From: Olivibacter sitiensis DSM 17696
Lineage (GTDB): Bacteria > Bacteroidota > Bacteroidia > Sphingobacteriales > Sphingobacteriaceae
Reading direction: 5' to 3'
Assembly: GCF_000427965.1 (NCBI RefSeq)
Contig: NZ_ATZA01000003.1
Coordinates: forward strand, 1-64,000
DNA: 64,000 bases
Shown here in pieces: positions 1 to 8,188 of this stretch. The notes below the pieces were generated by a model. That model saw only the letters and a list, made by a program, of their open reading frames with translations. It did no database searches and was not told the origin of the DNA. Position 1 is the stretch's first letter. Each line of letters opens with the position of its first letter. Made by a program: the position numbers and the translations under genes.

Positions 1-190
1 TATCTTTCTTGGGAAATGCTTTGTAATAAATGTTCGACAAACTATCCCAGGGAAGCAGATGAGCTAACTTAACCCAACGGTTTTCTGGGTTAAGATGACG
101 ATCAAAAGGAGACTCAAATCCCTCAATAATGAGCTGATTCGGACTGCTATAAATAGGGCTAGGTGCACGCCTTTTTGATGCTTTTTTCAT
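1..190 (-). CDS. Transposase, N-terminal part (IS1182/IS5-like), cut by window edge
   Basis: Reading the minus strand from the ATG at 190 gives an open frame of 63 codons that leaves the window at position 1. The visible residues include SPNQLIIEGFESPF and NPENRWVKLAHLLPWD, the pattern at the start of the DDE transposases of IS1182/IS5-type elements common in Bacteroidota (established from family memory, not from a search). The start is preceded by a noncoding stretch that would be the end of the element. No frameshift is visible in the available part, so it may be intact outside the window. The catalytic DDE residues lie beyond the edge, so activity cannot be judged. Confidence 0.75.
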   Translation of the reverse strand, partial: MKKASKRRAPSPIYSSPNQLIIEGFESPFDRHLNPENRWVKLAHLLPWDSLSNIYYKAFPKKD

Positions 191-270
191 AAATCCTTGC
201 ACTTGACAACCTAAAAATAACTATAATTCATTGGTTAACAAAACGAATAGAGTTTTTCAGCAGACCCTAA
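1..270 (-). mobile_element. End of an insertion sequence at the left edge
   Basis: The transposase start at 190 is followed outward by about 80 noncoding bases. The string AGTTTTTCAGCAGACCCTAA at 251-270 looks like the terminal region of such an element, but the matching end is outside the window, so the boundary is inferred. Further out, 324-331 and 340-347 form a perfect 8-bp hairpin (GTTTCATC/GATGAAAC); its relation to the element is unknown. Confidence 0.45.
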
Positions 271-376
271 ATACTGGTTTTCAAGGATTGCCAACTGTGG
301 TTTTTTGTCGGAATTTTACTGCTGTTTCATCATAGCAGCGATGAAACGTTATTATGGTAAAATAATACATTGAACT

Positions 377-1333
377 ATGCAGAATCTGAGGTACATTTTT
401 ATGCTTGCGGTGGCATTTTCAAGTCCTTCTATAACATCTTGCTCAAAAGATGACAATAGCACAAACACCGGCGGTGATACCATACAAGGTAAAATTCTAT
501 ATGAATTTGGCACCAACACTTTTCAATTTGATCTGGAAAGTGGAACCAAGCAGAACTTTTTTGAGTACAATAGTTATTCCATGAATGGTTGGGACGTTAG
601 CCGAGACGGCAAGCTGTTGCTTAGCAGCCAGATTATAGCCGGCAGTTTTGATGTCACCAAATATACCTTGAGTAATTTGGAAGATGGTTCCCTCATCGGT
701 GAATTCGAATACCGCCCACTGGGTATGGAAAGGGATAACCGCGGATTGCTGTCACCGGATAATTCCCTTATCGCCATTAAGCCAACGGCAGATCAGGGAA
801 TTATTATCGTCAACACATCAGGAGAAGTATTGCACGAACTGAACAGCGTTAACGGAGAGCCCATAAAGCAGCGTGAAAATGTAGTTTGGTTACCTGGTAA
901 CGCCTTGGTTTTCACCTTCAATGATTTTGTTCTGAGAACGGACCCACCCTACACAACCATTACACCCATAAGGCAGATGGATTTTACCGAATGGGGCGAT
1001 CTCCATGCCAACCCAGATGGCACTAAACTGTCGATGCGCATCGACAAACATATTTACCTTATGGATATTGATGGGCAAAATCTGACGCAGGTAACCGAGA
1101 GCAGTACCGTGCATTACGAACGGGAAGCGGTATTTTCTCCGGATGGGAAGTATCTTTTAGTTGGAACAGATTGGACGCCGAGGTCAAACAGCAAGGGAGT
1201 ATGGTCGCTCAAAATCATTCCAGCGGATGGTAGAAAATACCGTGTTGATGAAGAAGATCCAAATGTCATCCCTATTATTCCAAAAGGGTCGGAAGTTATC
1301 GAAAAGTGTAGTGATATCATGCTTTGGCGCTGA
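377..1333 (+). CDS. Lipoprotein with TolB/WD40-like beta-propeller repeats
   Basis: The 318-residue product begins with a hydrophobic signal and a lipobox (SITSC, Cys at 22), so it is probably a lipoprotein of the outer or inner membrane. The rest is rich in short beta repeats typical of PD40/TolB-like propellers: SRDGKLLL near residue 75, SPDNSLIAIK near 125, NPDGTKLSMR near 210 and SPDGKYLLVG near 255. Such repeats usually mediate protein binding; no catalytic residues are recognisable. The start is fixed by a stop a few codons upstream in frame. It stands alone: the next gene, dps, is convergent, with a strong terminator between. The specific role is unknown. Confidence 0.7.
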   Translation: MQNLRYIFMLAVAFSSPSITSCSKDDNSTNTGGDTIQGKILYEFGTNTFQFDLESGTKQNFFEYNSYSMNGWDVSRDGKLLLSSQIIAGSFDVTKYTLSNLEDGSLIGEFEYRPLGMERDNRGLLSPDNSLIAIKPTADQGIIIVNTSGEVLHELNSVNGEPIKQRENVVWLPGNALVFTFNDFVLRTDPPYTTITPIRQMDFTEWGDLHANPDGTKLSMRIDKHIYLMDIDGQNLTQVTESSTVHYEREAVFSPDGKYLLVGTDWTPRSNSKGVWSLKIIPADGRKYRVDEEDPNVIPIIPKGSEVIEKCSDIMLWR

Positions 1334-1486
1334 CGGCGGGCTAACTTGCATCCATCACCTATGAAGTATTATTTCCCTACAGTTTCGATTCCCCTTTCTT
1401 ATCTAAATCGGCATCAACCCCCTACCCTGTTTCAACGCTAATTTTGATAAATCTTAAAAAAACTATTTGATATCTGTATCGTCGGA

Positions 1487-1532
1487 CAAACAAAAAACCT
1501 TAGAAAGACGCATTTCTAAGGTTTTTTGTTTG
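1487..1532. terminator. Bidirectional terminator between lipoprotein gene and dps
   Basis: A perfect 20-bp inverted repeat (1487-1506 with 1513-1532) closes a 6-base loop. It carries A-runs on the left and T-runs on the right, so it has a U-tail in both directions. It lies 21 bases beyond the dps stop codon. Confidence 0.88.
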
Positions 1533-1553
1533 GTATTGGCTCCTTTCAGAAAG

Positions 1554-2033
1554 CTATTTTTTATTTAGAAAGGCACGCAACATCCAATTTTGCTTTTCGT
1601 TAAACTGCATAAAGGCGTTGATCATATCGTTAGATCCCTCATCGTTAGCGTCATCCGTTATTTCCAACAAATCGCGCTCTAAACCTATCAAAATTCCCAG
1701 ATCATCCACTATCGCTTTGACCAGCTCTACATCGGACAAACCGATGGTGTTTATTTCTTTTATTTCCGAGGTTTCCAAATAATCTTTATATGTACTCAAG
1801 GGTGATTTGCCCAAGGTAAGTACCCTTTCTGCCAGTTCATCAATCGTGGTGATGGCGTTATTGTATAGCTCTTCAAATTTGGCGTGAAGGGTAAAGAAAT
1901 GCGAACCGCGCACATTCCAGTGTGCACCTCTCAACTTTTGATAATGCACATGATAGTTGGCCAACAAATCGTTCAAATGATCGACAACAGGCCTCAGTTT
2001 TTTGCCTTCTAGGCTTATAGCTTCTGGATTCAT
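1554..2033 (-). CDS. dps: Dps-family DNA-protecting ferritin-like protein
   Basis: At 159 residues this is a normal-length Dps. Members form dodecameric cages that oxidise and store iron using peroxide and protect DNA during starvation and oxidative stress. The intersubunit ferroxidase ligands can be lined up by spacing with known Dps proteins: H38 (GAHWNVRG), H50 and E54 (LHAKFEE), D65 and E69 (IDELAE). The N-terminus is short and has only a few basic residues, so DNA binding through a lysine-rich tail is not assured. It is a single-gene unit. A near-consensus minus-10-like ATATTTG lies about 60 bases upstream of the start. A strong terminator follows the gene. Confidence 0.92.
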   Translation of the reverse strand: MNPEAISLEGKKLRPVVDHLNDLLANYHVHYQKLRGAHWNVRGSHFFTLHAKFEELYNNAITTIDELAERVLTLGKSPLSTYKDYLETSEIKEINTIGLSDVELVKAIVDDLGILIGLERDLLEITDDANDEGSNDMINAFMQFNEKQNWMLRAFLNKK

Positions 2034-2101
2034 AAATTTATTGTTTTTTTAGTATAAAAGAAACGGGATATCTACCTTACCTCAACAACAAATATCTGCC
2101 A

Positions 2102-3460
2102 TTACTGTTTTTTTCTTACCACTAAATTGTAATTTTCCTGTTTCTCCACAACGACAGTCTCCCCGCGCTCAACAAAGCCTTCACGCGCCACGGCATCATA
2201 CCATTTTCCATCTATCTCTATTTTGCCAGATGGCCGCAGTGTAGTCTTCACCTCGCCCTCCCTGCCTATCAACTCTGCATTGCGCAAGGCAGACACGTAG
2301 CCCATGCTAGACTGCTGCTCATCGGTCAATACCAAGCGTTGAAAAGCTTTGGAATGAAGTATGCCCTTACCAAAAACCACGCAAAGAACAATGGACCCTA
2401 CCATGGAAATCAACACGATAATCAAGGAATTAAACAGGTTATTGGGCGTGCTCGGCACAAAATCGAACCAATCGTTTGGCACCATGCTGAATGTCAGCCC
2501 GCAGATTACAAAGACAATACCCAAAATACCTGCTATGCCAAAACCGGGTATGACAAAAATCTCCAAGAGTAGCAAAACGACTCCCAGCACAAACAATACT
2601 ATTTCCCAATTGTCCGCCAATCCTTGCATATACAGGGGAGCAAAGAAAAGCAATGCCGCTATAATGGCAACTACCAAGGCAAAGCCGATGCCTGGAGTCT
2701 GCATCTCAAAATATATGCCTCCAATGATAAGCAAAATCAAAATGCTACTCACAGCGGGGTTGACCAAAAAATTGATGAGGGCATCTACCCAAGTGCTCTT
2801 GTAGAAAGCGACGTCGCTATCAGCAAGACCAGATTGCTGAATAACGTCATAGACATCCTTGGCGTACGCTTTCGCCAGCCCAGCCTCTATAGCCTCCTTA
2901 CTGGTAAGCGTTAGAACCTTGCCTTTTTCTTTCCATTTTGGCAAGTCCACGTCCGGGTCCACAAATGCTTCGGCGATCTTGGGATCCCTATTCTTGGCTT
3001 CTGCCGTGGCACGCATAAGTCCACGCATATACGATTGATACTTTTCCGGCAAAACCTCTCCTTCGCCATTTACCACACTGGCAGCGCCAATGCTCGACCC
3101 TCTAGACATGTAAATGTCGTCACAAGCCAATGCAATCAAAGCGCCCGCGGACGCGGCATTATGATTGATAAATATGGCTGTCTTGACAGGACTATTCAAT
3201 ATTTTGGTTCGTATGGAATCGGCAAAGTTGACCATGCCTCCATACGTGTTCATTTCTATGACAATAAGCTTGGCCCCATTGGCCTTGGCCTCGTCAAATG
3301 CAAGCTGAGTAGTGCGCCAAGTAGCGGGCCCTATATCCTCTGTCAATTTAAAACTGTACACGTCCTGTCCCATTGCTCCATGCCATCCGAAACATGAACA
3401 AAAAAACATTAAACAGCACGAAAGCCGTAAAAGGATGCGAATGTGTATTTTTGTATTCAT
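2102..3460 (-). CDS. NfeD-family membrane-bound ClpP-class serine protease
   Basis: This 452-residue protein has a signal/anchor (residues 5-24), a ClpP-like domain with the nucleophile Ser104 in HNAASAGALIA, four to six membrane segments (about 225-360) and a C-terminal OB-fold NfeD domain ending the chain. NfeD proteins act at membrane microdomains, usually with stomatin/flotillin-like partners. No such partner lies alongside here. In the archaeal homologue a lysine is the general base; the corresponding segment here reads YMRGLMRATAEAKNRDP, with Arg at the aligned place, so activity may depend on a nearby lysine. A TTG five codons upstream was rejected in favour of the ATG at 3460. Confidence 0.85.
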   Translation of the reverse strand: MNTKIHIRILLRLSCCLMFFCSCFGWHGAMGQDVYSFKLTEDIGPATWRTTQLAFDEAKANGAKLIVIEMNTYGGMVNFADSIRTKILNSPVKTAIFINHNAASAGALIALACDDIYMSRGSSIGAASVVNGEGEVLPEKYQSYMRGLMRATAEAKNRDPKIAEAFVDPDVDLPKWKEKGKVLTLTSKEAIEAGLAKAYAKDVYDVIQQSGLADSDVAFYKSTWVDALINFLVNPAVSSILILLIIGGIYFEMQTPGIGFALVVAIIAALLFFAPLYMQGLADNWEIVLFVLGVVLLLLEIFVIPGFGIAGILGIVFVICGLTFSMVPNDWFDFVPSTPNNLFNSLIIVLISMVGSIVLCVVFGKGILHSKAFQRLVLTDEQQSSMGYVSALRNAELIGREGEVKTTLRPSGKIEIDGKWYDAVAREGFVERGETVVVEKQENYNLVVRKKQ

Positions 3461-3518
3461 AAGTTTTAAAAGCAATACGAAACTATCGATTCAACTGCTA
3501 TAAAAATACATATAAATA

Positions 3519-4283
3519 ATGAATAACACGCTACCTATTGCGTATTCAATCGCTTTCCCTCACCCCATATGGCGCATGGATTTTCACCCGACGGCCCGCT
3601 ACATGGCCGTGGAGCTCAGGGACAATGACAATGGCATGCCCTATTTCACGGTGTTCGATTATCTAAATGGTCAAAAGGCACTGGAAGATATCCCGGCAGA
3701 AGATCGATGGTGGACATTGGGTGCGGTGGCTCCAGAACATCTTTTGCTTACCTATTACAGCAATCCGGAAACGCCAAACACATCTGCTTTATCCTCTATA
3801 TCTTTGAAAACAGGCAAGTCACTATGGGAAAAGTACAACCTTATTTTGGAAGGGCAAAGCAAGGATGGGCCGGTGGTACAATTAGCCCATATGCCAAATG
3901 GATTTCTCAGTCTTTTGGATCCCTCCTCTGGGCATACAATAGCACATTACAAACCAGGTCAACAGATTTCTTACTTAGAAAGACCTATTATATATTCGGC
4001 CCCTGTCACTACCTCTCCAAGCTTTGTTTACCAAAGCGAAAACCACATTGGTCCGTGGCATTATGCGCAATACGGAGACCTCGACCTATGGGCAATACAT
4101 ACAAAAAAGGACAATAGCATTTGCATCAGGTTGATTATTAGCCACGAGCAAGTAATTTTGCACGATGAGGTAATAATTAATAATTTAGCCAAGTTGTTAT
4201 TGGAAATATTTTTCATCTTGGATGACCATTTGTTTGTCATCTCAAATAATAAACAGCAAATAATTGCGTATAAGCTTAAGTAA
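3519..4283 (+). CDS. DUF4905-like protein of unknown function
   Basis: A 254-residue soluble protein without a signal peptide or membrane segment. The N-terminus (AFPHPIWRMDFHPTARYMAVE) and the WDY-like repeats throughout resemble proteins annotated as DUF4905 in Sphingobacteriaceae; this is from memory and not certain. The composition suggests a propeller-like all-beta fold: IWRMDFHP, WTLGAVAPEHLLLTYY and SLKTGKSLWEKY read like propeller blades. It is divergent from the NfeD gene (58 bases between starts) and 58 bases upstream of the LysM gene on the same strand. No function is assigned. Confidence 0.6.
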   Translation: MNNTLPIAYSIAFPHPIWRMDFHPTARYMAVELRDNDNGMPYFTVFDYLNGQKALEDIPAEDRWWTLGAVAPEHLLLTYYSNPETPNTSALSSISLKTGKSLWEKYNLILEGQSKDGPVVQLAHMPNGFLSLLDPSSGHTIAHYKPGQQISYLERPIIYSAPVTTSPSFVYQSENHIGPWHYAQYGDLDLWAIHTKKDNSICIRLIISHEQVILHDEVIINNLAKLLLEIFFILDDHLFVISNNKQQIIAYKLK

Positions 4284-4341
4284 AAAAGCAAACATCAACA
4301 AGAATAATTATACTGCAAATCAAAACAGTTCTTTTTAGAAA

Positions 4342-5286
4342 ATGATGAACAAAAAATTAAAGAAAACAGGTATTTCTGCCTGCCTGCTTTTTGCAAGTTC
4401 ACTTAGTCTGTCTCAAGCATCGGTACTAAGGGATTCGGTAGGCGTGGAAAACCTAAACGGCAAACGTGTCATCCTTCACCGTGTCGAATCTGGCGAAACC
4501 TATTACGGTATCTCTAGGCGTTACCAAGTAGATCCCAAATCACTTATTGCATTTAACAATAACACTTCCCTTAGACCCGGATTAGTGGTCAAGGTGGCTA
4601 CCGGAAAGCCATTCGTGGAAAACATATCGGTACGTCCGGAGAAGGAACAGGTGGTGAAAGCCTCCGCCAGCAGCGCCGCAAATACCGGTACGGATTTCAT
4701 TGAATATAAAGTTGGATCAGGTGAAACCCTATTTGCATTGTCAAGAAAATTCGGAGTCTCTGTAGATGCTATACAAAAAGCAAACAGCCTCTCCAGCAGT
4801 AGCCTAAAGGCTGGGCAAATCGTTAAAATCCCCAATCAGCAGACGGCAAGCAATGCGGTGGTAATTACCGATGAAGACTTAAGGGACGACCGTACTACAA
4901 ACAACGAGGCATCAACAGCCGTCTCAGTAATAGACGATCGAAACGATAACAATACCGTGGAAAGCGTAAGAAAGGAAGAGGAAAAAAGTTTTGAACCCAC
5001 GAATCAGTTTGGTTTAAAAGAGGTGTCGGCTAGCGGGGTTGGCGTTTGGATGGATGACGTAGGAAACGGAGATAGCGGAAAGAACCTCGCTTTGCATAAT
5101 GCAGCCCCCATAGGTACCGTAGTGAAAATAACCAACCCGATGAACAATAGGATGGCTTATGCCAAAGTGGTGGGTAGATTTAATGAAACTGCTCAAAGCA
5201 AGGATGCCGTTATCGTGATTTCCAAATCTGTAGCTAGTCTACTGGGAGTTATTGACAGGCGTTTTCAGGTAAAAATTTCCTATTAG
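4342..5286 (+). CDS. Secreted wall protein: two LysM domains plus RlpA-like C-terminal domain
   Basis: The 314-residue product has a signal peptide ending near SQA (residue 26). Two LysM peptidoglycan-binding domains follow: HRVESGETYYGISRRYQV at about 47-92 and YKVGSGETLFALSRKFGV at about 118-163. After an acidic, low-complexity linker, residues 225-314 resemble the RlpA-like double-psi beta-barrel (GVGVWMDD, NPMNNRMAYAKVVGRF). RlpA domains are lytic transglycosylases or glycan binders in some species; the catalytic Asp and His cannot be assigned here with certainty. It probably works in the periplasm on septal or peripheral peptidoglycan. Uridine kinase follows 11 bases after the stop, suggesting a shared transcript. 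Confidence 0.85.
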   Translation: MMNKKLKKTGISACLLFASSLSLSQASVLRDSVGVENLNGKRVILHRVESGETYYGISRRYQVDPKSLIAFNNNTSLRPGLVVKVATGKPFVENISVRPEKEQVVKASASSAANTGTDFIEYKVGSGETLFALSRKFGVSVDAIQKANSLSSSSLKAGQIVKIPNQQTASNAVVITDEDLRDDRTTNNEASTAVSVIDDRNDNNTVESVRKEEEKSFEPTNQFGLKEVSASGVGVWMDDVGNGDSGKNLALHNAAPIGTVVKITNPMNNRMAYAKVVGRFNETAQSKDAVIVISKSVASLLGVIDRRFQVKISY

Positions 5287-5297
5287 CAGACGGCCAC

Positions 5298-5942
5298 ATG
5301 CAAGACAGAAAAAGGCCTTTTGTTATCGGTATTGCAGGTAGCAGTGGTTCTGGGAAAACGCTTTTCCTGAAATGTTTTCTCAACCATTTTAAGGATCATG
5401 AGGTGACGCTCATCTCTCAGGACGACTACTACTTGCCTGCAAATACCAAGACGCAGGAAGAAAACCGATTGTATAATTTCGATCTACCTACTGCTATAAA
5501 CAGAAAGGAATTCCATCAGCACATCTTAAGTCTTTTTGAAGGCAACACGGTATATAAGGAAGAATATACGTTCAACAATCCCGCGCTCGAACCAAAAATG
5601 TTGGAAATTAAACCTGCGCCAATCCTCATTGTAGAGGGGCTTTTTATTTTCCATTATCTTGAGGTAAATGAGCTATTGGACGAGCGTATTTTTTTGCATG
5701 CCGATGACGACATTGCCTTACAAAGACGCATTAAACGGGATCTGGTAGAACGCGGTTACGATGAGGAAGATGTACGCTACAAATGGTTCAACCACGTATT
5801 GCCAGCCTTTCAGGAATATTTGTTGCCTTATAAACCCATGTGCAATCTAATCATTGAGAACAATGAAGACGATATGCAACATATGTTGAATGTAACCAAC
5901 ACTTATTCGGAAGAACTTAGAAAGAAAGTGTTTAAAGAATAA
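5298..5942 (+). CDS. udk: Uridine kinase
   Basis: A 214-residue P-loop kinase that phosphorylates uridine and cytidine to UMP and CMP in pyrimidine salvage. The Walker A motif GIAGSSGSGKT sits at residues 11-21. The ISQDDYY motif near residue 43 contains the catalytic Asp, and VEGLFIFH near 115 is the Walker B region. The length matches the family (about 210). It probably shares a transcript with the LysM protein upstream. A short cysteine-rich gene begins 26 bases after its stop. Confidence 0.92.
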   Translation: MQDRKRPFVIGIAGSSGSGKTLFLKCFLNHFKDHEVTLISQDDYYLPANTKTQEENRLYNFDLPTAINRKEFHQHILSLFEGNTVYKEEYTFNNPALEPKMLEIKPAPILIVEGLFIFHYLEVNELLDERIFLHADDDIALQRRIKRDLVERGYDEEDVRYKWFNHVLPAFQEYLLPYKPMCNLIIENNEDDMQHMLNVTNTYSEELRKKVFKE

Positions 5943-5968
5943 TTCTAAATAAACAGTATCTTTGCAGG

Positions 5969-6136
5969 ATGACAACTACGAGCGTATTTGTTCTAAGCGA
6001 ATATACCACCAATAATGCCACCCCTTTTGAAAAACAGCGAGGTGGAGACATTTTTTTTTGCTTAGGTTGCGAATTTAAAAAATGCTGTAAGAAATATAAA
6101 AAAGGTACAAGATGCAAAAAATGCCCAAAGAGATAA
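5969..6136 (+). CDS. Small cysteine-rich protein, 55 residues
   Basis: The frame from ATG 5969 to TAA 6134-6136 encodes 55 residues. The C-terminal half carries six cysteines, C31-x2-C34-x4-C39-C40-x8-C49-x2-C52, embedded in lysines (FKKCCKKYKKGTRCKKCPKR). The paired CxxC motifs suggest zinc or iron-sulfur binding, and the basic charge suggests nucleic-acid or membrane-surface contact. I have a vague memory of similar small proteins ending in CKKCPK in Sphingobacteriaceae, but no function is known to me. A perfect TATCTTTG element (5957-5964) ends four bases before the ATG, so the gene either is read through from udk or has an unusually short leader. A real gene is likely because the Cys pattern is so regular. 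Confidence 0.6.
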   Translation: MTTTSVFVLSEYTTNNATPFEKQRGGDIFFCLGCEFKKCCKKYKKGTRCKKCPKR

Positions 6137-6145
6137 CTATTCTCA

Positions 6146-8020
6146 TTAGGAGCACCTTAGCTGATAGTAAAATGAAGCCCCTGGGCCGTCATCATTGTTT
6201 TCAGCCCATAATATGCCATTCATTTTCTTTATCATGTCTTGGCAGATAATCATGGCTATGCCAGCCCCTTTTACTGTATTCGATGAAAAATTGGTAGTAT
6301 TGCTTTCATAGAAAAGTCCATTAAAAACCTCTTCGTCAATACCCCTTCCAGAATCTCTTACAATTACCTCCACCTTGTTACTAGCGCTGTCTAACAAACG
6401 TGAAGAAATGTTGATTTCGCCTCCTTTATCGGTATATTTCACCGCATTGCTTATGATATTCCTATTTAGGAAGAGCAACATTTCAAGCTGCCCATAAACG
6501 TCAATGTCATCCTCCACATCGATTACCAAACTTAAATCTTGATTGTCTATTTCGTATTTATTGAAAAGCACCGCTTTTTCTATTGAGTCTTTCAAATTGA
6601 TTTTTTTGGATATTAAACTCATTCCCAATCCATTATATTTTGTCCATTGCAATAAACCATCAAGCGTCTGTATACTCTGTTCTGAAATGATATGCATTTG
6701 CTCAAACAAGGACTTACATTCTTCCAAATCAAGATCGTTGCTTTTCACTAGTTCCTGCGCAAGTAAAATAGAAGCAAAGGGCTGACGCAAATCATGCGCC
6801 ATGATGGCAATCACCTTTTCATTGAACTGCCTTTTGTCTTCAAGCTGCTTATTGACTTTTATAAGCTGTTCGGATAAGGTCCTTTTGATGCGATAAAGAT
6901 TCCATATGTAGATAGCTATACAAACACTCAGCAAAGCTAGCAAAGCAATAGCCCAAAATACCACCTGTCGTACCTTATGTTTCTCCTCCTCTAGCCTTAA
7001 GTTATTCTCCTTCAATAATATTTCCAGGTAATTAATTCTATCTAAGGTATCCACAATGGGGTGCTCTCGCTGAAAACGGAGTATGGCATCGCTTTGTGCA
7101 TTTACCCTTTCGGAGTTCGGCTCCTTCTCCCTCAATATATCGAAGATCCTACTTCTACCATACATGGAAATCAGCTCCATTTTGTTCTCTAAGGAGAGCT
7201 CAACCCCTTTTTCATAATAGGCCACCGCCGAATCATGGTCTATTTTGGAAAATGCATCTCCTAGTCCATAATAGTTCTGAACATCGAAGGCGGGGCTATC
7301 ATCATAATTTTTATAGGATGCCAAACTGCTCCTAAAAAGTTGGATGGCTTTTTGTGGATTATTGGCTTTCTGCAGGTATATCTGACCTCGATAATTATCT
7401 ATCTGGGCCAAGATAGGATTGTTGTCATATTTTTTAGCTACCCTTTCAGCCGTATCGGCATAGCTCATCAATTTATCGAAACCGTATAAATCGCGGTGCA
7501 AAAAGCCATAGTTCAACAAAATGGATGACTGCAAGGAATCCTTCTCCATATACCTGCTCAACTCCAAGGCCTGATTTACATAATTCCTCGCTTGAGGCAA
7601 TAAATTGCGGGTGGCGGACAAAACCGCAATTTCTGCCAATGATACACATTGCAGTGTCGTATCTTTCATGGTTTTGGAAATTTCAAGCGCATCGTTAAGT
7701 TGCTTGAAGGCCATAAAATCATTTGCCTTGACACGATAATAAAAGCCCAAAGAGTGGAGCGCCGCAACCTCGCCTTTTTGATAACCGAGCTTTGTAGCCA
7801 TCTGCTTGGCCATGTCAGCATATCGGTATAAACTATCAGCATGTGCATCCCGGTATTTTTTCGACAATTCGTTCAACAAATCGACTTTTTGAGGATTATC
7901 TTGACGAATTTGAGAAACTTTTGATTTTAAAGATGCAATGCCATTCTTTTCAGTTTTTTGTGCGAAAGCTGTATTAAAAAGAAAAAAGAAAACCGGTAGG
8001 ATAAGAAAATATCTGGCCAT
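6146..8020 (-). CDS. Sensor histidine kinase with periplasmic TPR-like region
   Basis: This 624-residue protein has a signal peptide (1-20, ending FAQ), an N-terminal alpha-helical repeat region of TPR type (about 30-330), one membrane helix (about 353-373), a HisKA domain with the phospho-acceptor His in MAHDLRQPF near residue 408, and a HATPase_c domain (N box NRNIISNAVKYTDKGGE, G1 DSGRGID, G2 GAGIAM). The architecture matches the TPR histidine kinases abundant in Bacteroidota. The H-box is slightly off the usual HDLRNPL form. No response regulator is adjacent, so it is an orphan kinase here. The nine bases between it and the convergent Cys-rich gene hold no terminator. Confidence 0.87.
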   Translation of the reverse strand: MARYFLILPVFFFLFNTAFAQKTEKNGIASLKSKVSQIRQDNPQKVDLLNELSKKYRDAHADSLYRYADMAKQMATKLGYQKGEVAALHSLGFYYRVKANDFMAFKQLNDALEISKTMKDTTLQCVSLAEIAVLSATRNLLPQARNYVNQALELSRYMEKDSLQSSILLNYGFLHRDLYGFDKLMSYADTAERVAKKYDNNPILAQIDNYRGQIYLQKANNPQKAIQLFRSSLASYKNYDDSPAFDVQNYYGLGDAFSKIDHDSAVAYYEKGVELSLENKMELISMYGRSRIFDILREKEPNSERVNAQSDAILRFQREHPIVDTLDRINYLEILLKENNLRLEEEKHKVRQVVFWAIALLALLSVCIAIYIWNLYRIKRTLSEQLIKVNKQLEDKRQFNEKVIAIMAHDLRQPFASILLAQELVKSNDLDLEECKSLFEQMHIISEQSIQTLDGLLQWTKYNGLGMSLISKKINLKDSIEKAVLFNKYEIDNQDLSLVIDVEDDIDVYGQLEMLLFLNRNIISNAVKYTDKGGEINISSRLLDSASNKVEVIVRDSGRGIDEEVFNGLFYESNTTNFSSNTVKGAGIAMIICQDMIKKMNGILWAENNDDGPGASFYYQLRCS

Positions 8021-8188
8021 ATACGAATTCGTAAAGCTAACAATACCTATTTATAGGGCAAGACAAAATTGACAAGCCCTAGATTGCTATCGTATTCCCT
8101 ATTATTATACAGACAATTATATCAAAATAAGTTGATATAACGAAACAACCGCTCGATATATGATAGGTCTTGGACAGGATATCCCTCC

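Noticed and set aside
2361-2804. Plus-strand frame of 147 residues opposite the NfeD-type protease
   Set aside because: Covers the membrane region of the protease on the other strand, with odd composition and no start signal.
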